Assembly (NCBI GenBank): GCA_002395085.1
Contig: DGVV01000049.1
Span: forward strand, 1-10,929
DNA length: 10,929 bases
Direction: 5' to 3'
Source of the DNA: Ruminococcus sp. UBA4275
GTDB lineage: Bacteria > Bacillota > Clostridia > Oscillospirales > Ruminococcaceae
Shown here: positions 6,817-10,929 of the stretch, one piece after another
Position numbering within the stretch: position 1 is the first letter of the stretch
Layout of the letters: each line of letters begins with the position of its first letter
Notes under the pieces: model-generated
Databases searched by the model: none
Seen by the model: only the letters and a program-made list of their open reading frames with translations
What the model was told of the DNA's origin: nothing
Position numbers and translations under genes: made by a program

Positions 6817-8640
6817 TTACTCGACTGTGACCGACTTTGCCAGATTGCGCGGCTTATCGACGTCGTTTCCGCGCAGCACCGCCGTATAATAGGCAATGAG
6901 CTGGAGCGGCACAACTGCCGGCATCGGCATCAGCAGATCATCCGTTTCCGGAAGGCGGAAGCAGAAATCTGCCACATCGGATTCCGGCTGATAGGAGTCG
7001 CCGCAGACAACGATGGTCTTTGCGCCTCTTGCCTTGCACTCCTTGATATTGGAGACAGTCTTCTCATGCAGCGCCTTCTGCGTATCGACGGCAATCACGG
7101 GCATACCCTCGTGAATGAGGGAGATCGTGCCGTGCTTCAGCTCGCCGGCGGCGTAGGATTCGCTGTGAATATAGCTGATTTCCTTGAGCTTCAGAGAACC
7201 TTCCATCGAGAGCGCGGAATCAAGTCCTCTGCCGATGTACAGCAGCGACTCTGCATCTAGCAGCGTCTGCGAGATTGCCTTGAGTTCATCCTTGCGTGCA
7301 AGAATGGTATCAATGCGCTCCGGCATCTCCAGCAGCAGGGAAGTCAGGCGGCGGCACTCAGCCTCGTCAATCTGACCCTTTGCCAGTGCCAGCTCAAACG
7401 CGAACAGATACATCACCGCGATCTGCACCATATATGCCTTCGTGGAGGCAACTGCAATCTCCGGGCCTGCGTGCGTATAGATCAGCATATCCGCCTCGCG
7501 CGCGATGGAAGAACCCTTCGCGTTGACGACGGCAAGTGTCTTTGCGCCGCGCTCCTTTGCAAGACGCATTGCAGCAAGGCTGTCTGCGGTCTCGCCGGAC
7601 TGCGAAATAATAATGATGAGGTCGCCCTTGCCGATGAGCGGATCTCTGTAGCGGAATTCCGAGGCAATATCGACGATGACCGGCACGCGCGCGATTTTCT
7701 CGATCACGTATTTGCCGACCATGCCCGCGTGCATTGCCGTGCCGCAGGCGACGATGTAAATATTGCGGAAATCCTTGATATTCTCGTGGGTGATGCCGCA
7801 CTCGCTCAGGCTCGGCAGACCGTTCTCAATGCGCGGAATGACGGTCTTCTTGATCGCTTCCGGCTGCTCGTGAATCTCCTTGAGCATGAAATGCTCATAG
7901 CCCTGCTTTTCAGCAGCGTCCATATCCCAGTCAGCGGTGAGAAGCTCCTTGCTGACAGGCTGTGCATCGAGCGTGAAGAACTTGACGCCGTTCTGATCGA
8001 GAACTGCGATTTCATCATGCTCCAGCAGATAATACTGCCTGGTGTACTTGAGAATTGCGGGAACATCCGAAGCGATGAAGCTCTCGCCCTCGCCCACGCC
8101 GACAATCAGCGGGCTTTCGCGGCGCACGGCATAGACCGTATCCGGAATATCATGGAACAGGATGCCCAGTGCGAAGCTGCCGCGCACCTGCGAAAGGGTC
8201 TTTGCGATGGCAGCCAGCGGGTCGCCCTTATAATTGGAATCGAGGAGCTGTGCCACAACCTCCGTATCGGTCTCCGAAACGAAGCTTCTGCCCTGTGCAA
8301 TCAGTTCGCTCTTGATTTCCTTGTAGTTTTCAATGATGCCGTTATGCACGACGGTGACATGGTCTCCGCCGCGGTGCGGGTGCGAATTGGTATCCGAAGG
8401 CTCGCCGTGGGTTGCCCAGCGGGTGTGACCGATGCCGACCGTACCCTGCGGTGTTCCCTCCTTCTTCATTTTCGCGGAGAGATCCGCAAGACGCCCCTTG
8501 GACTTCTCCGTTTTCACGATCCCGTTCTCAAAAACGGCAATGCCCGCAGAATCATAACCGCGGTATTCAAGCTTGGAGAGCGCACTGATGAGAACCCCTG
8601 CACAGTCGCGCTTTCCGACATAACCGACAATTCCACACAT
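6817..8640 (-). CDS. glmS: Glutamine--fructose-6-phosphate aminotransferase (isomerizing)
   Basis: The 607-residue cytosolic enzyme makes glucosamine-6-phosphate from fructose-6-phosphate and glutamine, the first committed step to UDP-GlcNAc and peptidoglycan. The N-terminal glutaminase domain begins MCGIVGYVG, with catalytic Cys2, then HTRWATHG (72-79) and HNGIIENY (99-106). Two SIS sugar-isomerase domains follow, with SQSGETADS (346-354), EIAVASTKAY (394-403) and a KLKEISYIHSESYAAGELKHG segment ending at 504. The C-terminal DKPRNLAKSVTVE (595-607) is the classic GlmS tail. Length and motifs are complete, with no break. The start is fixed because Cys2 must follow Met1; AAAGGA lies 11 bases upstream. 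It is followed by a strong terminator. The leader has no visible glmS ribozyme but holds a terminator-like hairpin, so control differs from the Bacillus type. Confidence 0.98.
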   Translation of the reverse strand: MCGIVGYVGKRDCAGVLISALSKLEYRGYDSAGIAVFENGIVKTEKSKGRLADLSAKMKKEGTPQGTVGIGHTRWATHGEPSDTNSHPHRGGDHVTVVHNGIIENYKEIKSELIAQGRSFVSETDTEVVAQLLDSNYKGDPLAAIAKTLSQVRGSFALGILFHDIPDTVYAVRRESPLIVGVGEGESFIASDVPAILKYTRQYYLLEHDEIAVLDQNGVKFFTLDAQPVSKELLTADWDMDAAEKQGYEHFMLKEIHEQPEAIKKTVIPRIENGLPSLSECGITHENIKDFRNIYIVACGTAMHAGMVGKYVIEKIARVPVIVDIASEFRYRDPLIGKGDLIIIISQSGETADSLAAMRLAKERGAKTLAVVNAKGSSIAREADMLIYTHAGPEIAVASTKAYMVQIAVMYLFAFELALAKGQIDEAECRRLTSLLLEMPERIDTILARKDELKAISQTLLDAESLLYIGRGLDSALSMEGSLKLKEISYIHSESYAAGELKHGTISLIHEGMPVIAVDTQKALHEKTVSNIKECKARGAKTIVVCGDSYQPESDVADFCFRLPETDDLLMPMPAVVPLQLIAYYTAVLRGNDVDKPRNLAKSVTVE

Positions 8641-8677
8641 AATCGTCAGATTCCTTTCTTTATTCTATATAGGCAGC

Positions 8678-8725
8678 AAAAAAAGCCGCGCCGCTGCGGG
8701 AGAGCGCATCCCCCGCAGGGCTTTT
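8678..8725 (-). terminator. Terminator-like hairpin in the glmS leader
   Basis: On the minus strand AAAAGCC (8725-8719) and GGCTTTT (8687-8681) flank an inner 7-base stem, CTGCGGG (8718-8712) with CCCGCAG (8700-8694). A six-base bulge (8693-8688) interrupts the 3' arm, and TTTTTTT (8684-8678) follows. It lies between the predicted glmS promoter and start codon, so it may be an attenuator. It could instead be the terminator of the upstream DUF1015 gene, which shows no other. Confidence 0.7.
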
Positions 8726-8733
8726 CACGTTAT

Positions 8734-8762
8734 ATTCTATCATATTTCCCGCCCGATTGCAA
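8734..8762 (-). promoter_or_regulatory. Predicted glmS promoter
   Basis: The minus strand has TTGCAA (8762-8757), a 17-base spacer and TAGAAT (8739-8734), with TGA just before it as an extended -10. Transcription should start near 8727, at the foot of the leader hairpin, giving a leader of about 87 bases. Confidence 0.65.
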
Positions 8763-8769
8763 GCTTTTT

Positions 8770-8786
8770 GTCAAGTTCCGTCAAGT
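8770..8786 (-). repeat. Pair of 7-base direct repeats upstream of the glmS promoter
   Basis: gtcaagt occurs at 8770-8776 and 8780-8786, exactly 10 bases apart, about one turn of DNA. The pair sits just upstream of the -35 box, where an activator could bind. Each also contains a TTGAC, but neither has a -10 box at the right distance. Confidence 0.4.
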
Positions 8787-8844
8787 CAGCTATATTTTTG
8801 AATTTGGTACAGGCTGTTTTTGCAATGATTGATGCGCTGCCGCA

Positions 8845-10098
8845 TTACCCCTGAATTTTCCGTGCTTCCATGTAATAGCGCTTGTCGGCAGCATGACCCA
8901 TCGAGAAGGTCTTGCGGGGGAGTGCGCCGTCTGCGATGACAGTCGGGAACAGCTCCGATTTCTGCATATCCGGCAGGAGAATGCCCATCGAATTTGCTTC
9001 TTTTGCGAGATTCTCCACGACATCTGCACCGTGGATGTAGTCGATCTTGCCGCCGTTTGCCTTGAGCCACGCATCGAGGAAGCTCTGCACGCTGCCGACG
9101 GTCAGATTCGAGGTGGGCTTGCCGATGTAGTAGGTCGTCTTTGCGCCGTTCAGGATGACCGTGAATGCCTGCCTGCCGGCTGCTGCATCGGTGCTGAGGG
9201 CGAGGGCATCGGTCATATCGGCAAGGAGCTTCTGCGCGTCGATCTGCTGGAGAATGCGATGGATTGCCTCAAACTCCAGTGCCGGGCTGTGCAGATTGAC
9301 CAGCTCAACCAGTGCATAGCGCATCGGGGCATTTTCGGTATCGGCGCCCGGATTTGCAGCCTTCCACTCCTCGTAGAATGCCTTTGCGGTGGCGAGGGAG
9401 TGGTTGCCGTCGCCCATTGCATAAACCAGCGGATGCTCACTGCCGGACTGCGTGCTGAGTGCTGTCAGGGCATCGAGGATGCGCTGCTGCTCTGCTTCCG
9501 GCACGAGCCAGCCCTTGATCGAGCCGCCGCCCTGCATCAGCTTCGTATCGTAAACCTTTTCGAGCGATTCAGTCTGCTCACCCAGCGGCTCAATAACGGT
9601 TTTCTGCGTATCATCAAGCAGAATCATGATGTGCGGCAGCTCCAGTGCAGCACCTCTGCGGATGCGGACGCGGGGCGGAATGCGTTCCGGCACGGTCGCT
9701 TCCGTTGCGCGGACAGGCGACACCGAACCCTTGCTGTAATCGTACTGTTCGAGGTCGATCTTGCCGACCAGACCTGCGCGCATTTTGCCGTCGCTCTGGA
9801 TGCGCTCCACGTAGATCATCGCGTTCTTGTACTCCTCGAACACATTGCCGCTGAGATACTCCTGCATCGTCTGCTGAATCTTCGCAATGCGGTCTGTGAC
9901 ATCCGCATCCTCCAGATAAACCTCCGGCAGGATCAGACGCAGCGCAGAGGGCTTTTCCCCTGCAAGACGGTCGGTCTCTGCCCAGTAGGCAGGCTCACCG
10001 GTGTACTGATCGCAGGCGCAGACCGCCCACACATCCGAGAGATTTTCCTTGCGCGGCAGCAGAATATCCGCTGCACTGAATGCTGTTTTCTGGTTCAT
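8845..10098 (-). CDS. DUF1015 family protein
   Basis: A complete 417-residue cytosolic protein with no signal peptide or membrane segment. Family features visible are SPVRATEATVPERIPPR (127-143), YAMGDGNHSLATAK (226-239), ELVNLHSPALEFEAIHR (265-281), DYIHG (353-357) and the C-terminal LPRKTFSMGHAADKRYYMEARKI. The GDGNHS motif looks like a catalytic or metal/nucleotide-binding site, but this is inferred. I recall DUF1015 genes often sitting beside serA/serC serine-synthesis genes in anaerobes, suggesting a serine-related role. No such genes are in this window, so function stays unassigned. The ATG at 10098 has an AAAGGA site 7 bases upstream. It is divergent from the Nudix gene and shares a 148-base intergenic region with it. 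Termination may rely on the hairpin at 8678-8725. Confidence 0.93.
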   Translation of the reverse strand: MNQKTAFSAADILLPRKENLSDVWAVCACDQYTGEPAYWAETDRLAGEKPSALRLILPEVYLEDADVTDRIAKIQQTMQEYLSGNVFEEYKNAMIYVERIQSDGKMRAGLVGKIDLEQYDYSKGSVSPVRATEATVPERIPPRVRIRRGAALELPHIMILLDDTQKTVIEPLGEQTESLEKVYDTKLMQGGGSIKGWLVPEAEQQRILDALTALSTQSGSEHPLVYAMGDGNHSLATAKAFYEEWKAANPGADTENAPMRYALVELVNLHSPALEFEAIHRILQQIDAQKLLADMTDALALSTDAAAGRQAFTVILNGAKTTYYIGKPTSNLTVGSVQSFLDAWLKANGGKIDYIHGADVVENLAKEANSMGILLPDMQKSELFPTVIADGALPRKTFSMGHAADKRYYMEARKIQG

Positions 10099-10115
10099 AA
10101 TTTAATCCTTTCTGC

Positions 10116-10131
10116 GCGGCTTTTGCGCCGC
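10116..10131 (-). promoter_or_regulatory. Short hairpin just upstream of the DUF1015 ribosome binding site
   Basis: gcggc (10116-10120) and gccgc (10127-10131) form a 5-base GC stem with a 6-base loop, a few bases before AAAGGA on the minus strand. No clear promoter for DUF1015 was found; a weak TGTACAAAA near 10135-10143 is possible. The hairpin might shield or stabilise the transcript start. Confidence 0.3.
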
Positions 10132-10168
10132 ATAATTTTGTACATGACGGAAAAAAACGGAAAAGGTG

Positions 10169-10197
10169 TTTACAAATCAACGGGATTGTGTTATAAT
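10169..10197 (+). promoter_or_regulatory. Near-consensus promoter of the Nudix gene
   Basis: TTTACA (10169-10174), a 17-base spacer and a perfect TATAAT (10192-10197) preceded by TGT, an extended -10. Transcription should begin near 10204, giving a leader of about 43 bases. Confidence 0.88.
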
Positions 10198-10246
10198 AGA
10201 AGTCAACAACAACCCGTTGCAAAACCAAATGGAAAGGAACTTTGGA

Positions 10247-10669
10247 ATGCTGCACGAAAAATCATGCGGCGCGATCGTGTACCGGCGGTTTCACGGCAAT
10301 ATCGAGATTCTGCTGATCAAACACGTCAACAGCGGCCACTGGTCGTTTCCAAAGGGTCACGTAGAAGGCGATGAAACGGAACTGGAAACCGCGAGACGCG
10401 AGATCAAGGAGGAAACCGGACTGGATGTCATTTTAGATCAGACCTTTCGGGAAACTGTATCCTATTCGCCGAAGCGCGATACCCAGAAGGTGGTCGTATA
10501 TTTCCTTGCACTGGCACGCAATTATGACTATGTGCCGCAGGAGGAGGAGATCGCTGAAATCCGCTGGGTGGACATTGTCCGCGCAAACCGTCTGCTGACC
10601 TATGAAAACGACAAGACCATTGTTGCAAAGGCGCGCGCCGCCATTAAACAGAACGGTCACAGTATGTGA
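10247..10669 (+). CDS. Nudix hydrolase, likely bis(5'-nucleosyl)-tetraphosphatase (Ap4A hydrolase) type
   Basis: A 140-residue cytosolic hydrolase. The Nudix box at 37-59 fits GX5EX7REUXEEXGU perfectly (G37, E43, R51, E52, E55, E56, G58), giving the metal-binding catalytic helix. Before it come CGAIVYRR and SGHWSFPKGHVEGDE, and after it TQKVVVYFLALARNYD and EEEIAEIRWVD. This order and length resemble the human NUDT2/Ap4A-hydrolase group, which splits diadenosine tetraphosphate into ATP and AMP, but other Nudix substrates are possible. The start at 10247 was chosen because AAAGGA lies 8 bases upstream and the family begins about here; an upstream ATG at 10166 precedes the promoter -10 and cannot be used from this promoter. 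It is the only plus-strand gene and appears monocistronic, with its own promoter and terminator. Confidence 0.95.
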   Translation: MLHEKSCGAIVYRRFHGNIEILLIKHVNSGHWSFPKGHVEGDETELETARREIKEETGLDVILDQTFRETVSYSPKRDTQKVVVYFLALARNYDYVPQEEEIAEIRWVDIVRANRLLTYENDKTIVAKARAAIKQNGHSM

Positions 10670-10676
10670 GAGAGGG

Positions 10677-10704
10677 GGAGAGCTTTGGCTCTCCTTTCTT
10701 TTTT
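10677..10704 (+). terminator. Intrinsic terminator of the Nudix gene
   Basis: ggagagc (10677-10683) pairs with gctctcc (10688-10694) around a tttg loop, followed by tttctttttt (10695-10704). It starts 8 bases after the stop codon. This is a textbook terminator. Confidence 0.92.
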
Positions 10705-10786
10705 GCGCGGATGTATTATGCAAACAATGCCGTCCCCGAAAAAAGCCGCGGCGGCGTTTCACAGGGAAGCTTTCGCACGAATAACC

Positions 10787-10814
10787 CCTCCGTCAGCTTG
10801 TAGATAAAGTGTCT
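10787..10814. repeat. Right copy of the dispersed 28-base repeat
   Basis: It matches the reverse complement of bases 1-28 at 25 of 28 positions. It is flanked by tccgtc (10789-10794) and gacgga (10817-10822), which are inverted to each other and could close a larger stem. It lies downstream of a gene end, as the left copy does, and leads directly into two hairpins. Confidence 0.6.
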
Positions 10815-10828
10815 CCGACGGATTTATA

Positions 10829-10889
10829 TTGAGGGCTCTGCCCTCAAACTCCCGCTTAAGGGCTACTAGCCCTTAATAATCCCTTTTTT
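10829..10889 (+). repeat. Two tandem hairpins ending in a T run
   Basis: The first stem is ttgagggc (10829-10836) with gccctcaa (10840-10847), loop tct. The second is ttaagggct (10856-10864) with agcccttaa (10868-10876), loop act. TTTTTT follows at 10884-10889. Both stems are perfect with 3-base loops. Similar compact paired hairpins are, as I recall, repeated between genes in Ruminococcaceae. It could be a second terminator or part of a mobile palindromic repeat that includes 10787-10822. No gene is seen from 10705 to the window end. Confidence 0.55.
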
Positions 10890-10929
10890 GGAACAATATA
10901 AAAAAGAACGTATTTGCTATATTTCACAT

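Noticed and set aside
7471..8832. A 453-codon plus-strand open frame opposite glmS
   Set aside because: The opposite strand encodes a full, motif-perfect GlmS; the shadow has no domain.
8641..8844. A glmS ribozyme riboswitch
   Set aside because: The space between predicted transcript start and glmS is too short, and the conserved ribozyme core was not seen.
8893..10374. A 493-codon plus-strand open frame opposite DUF1015, running into the Nudix region
   Set aside because: Antisense to a clear DUF1015 gene, overlaps the Nudix promoter and start, and shows no family motif.
10718..10807. A 29-codon ORF (MQTMPSPKKAAAAFH...)
   Set aside because: No ribosome binding site, lies after a terminator and ends inside the repeat; probably chance.
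1..10814. A 10.8 kb transposon bounded by the inverted repeats
   Set aside because: No transposase, integrase or accessory cargo; the content is ordinary chromosomal genes such as glmS, so a dispersed repeat is more likely.

Overview
The window looks like a chromosomal segment of a gut-type Clostridia, most like Ruminococcaceae/Oscillospirales. This is inferred from moderately GC-rich DNA, strong AAAGGAGG-like ribosome binding sites, an ECF sigma factor followed by a membrane protein opening MNEKDLLDAIGE, BspA-type leucine-rich-repeat surface proteins with Thr/Ala/Glu-rich linkers, and compact hairpin repeats between genes. No phage, transposase, plasmid, CRISPR, tRNA or rRNA signal was seen. 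Species cannot be named from the sequence alone.

Layout, right to left, because seven of the eight genes lie on the minus strand. At the right end a Nudix hydrolase of the Ap4A-hydrolase type (10247-10669, plus strand) has a near-consensus promoter and a classic terminator. Divergent from it is a DUF1015 protein (8845-10098). Next is glmS (6817-8640), which makes glucosamine-6-phosphate for the cell wall. Its promoter lies upstream of a terminator-like hairpin, and no glmS ribozyme is visible. A strong terminator then separates glmS from two translationally coupled, membrane-anchored BspA-like LRR proteins (5291-6640 and 3606-5294). An AI-2E family transporter (2131-3474) follows; its promoter -35 box contains the LRR gene's stop codon, and its leader can fold into a long hairpin. 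The last operon encodes an ECF-like sigma factor (1309-1866) and a single-pass membrane protein with three extracellular PASTA domains (71-1309), with stop and start codons overlapping.

How the genes may work together: several touch the cell envelope. GlmS feeds peptidoglycan synthesis, the PASTA protein could sense peptidoglycan fragments and control the sigma factor, and the LRR pair and AI-2E transporter are surface or membrane proteins. This shared theme is inference, since each unit has its own promoter or terminator.

The most interesting items are the kinase-free PASTA/sigma-factor pair, the attenuator-like glmS leader, the structured AI-2E leader, the coupled LRR pair, and a 28-base repeat found inverted at the two ends of the window. 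I found no clearly new defence or mobile system; most of the window is ordinary core genome.
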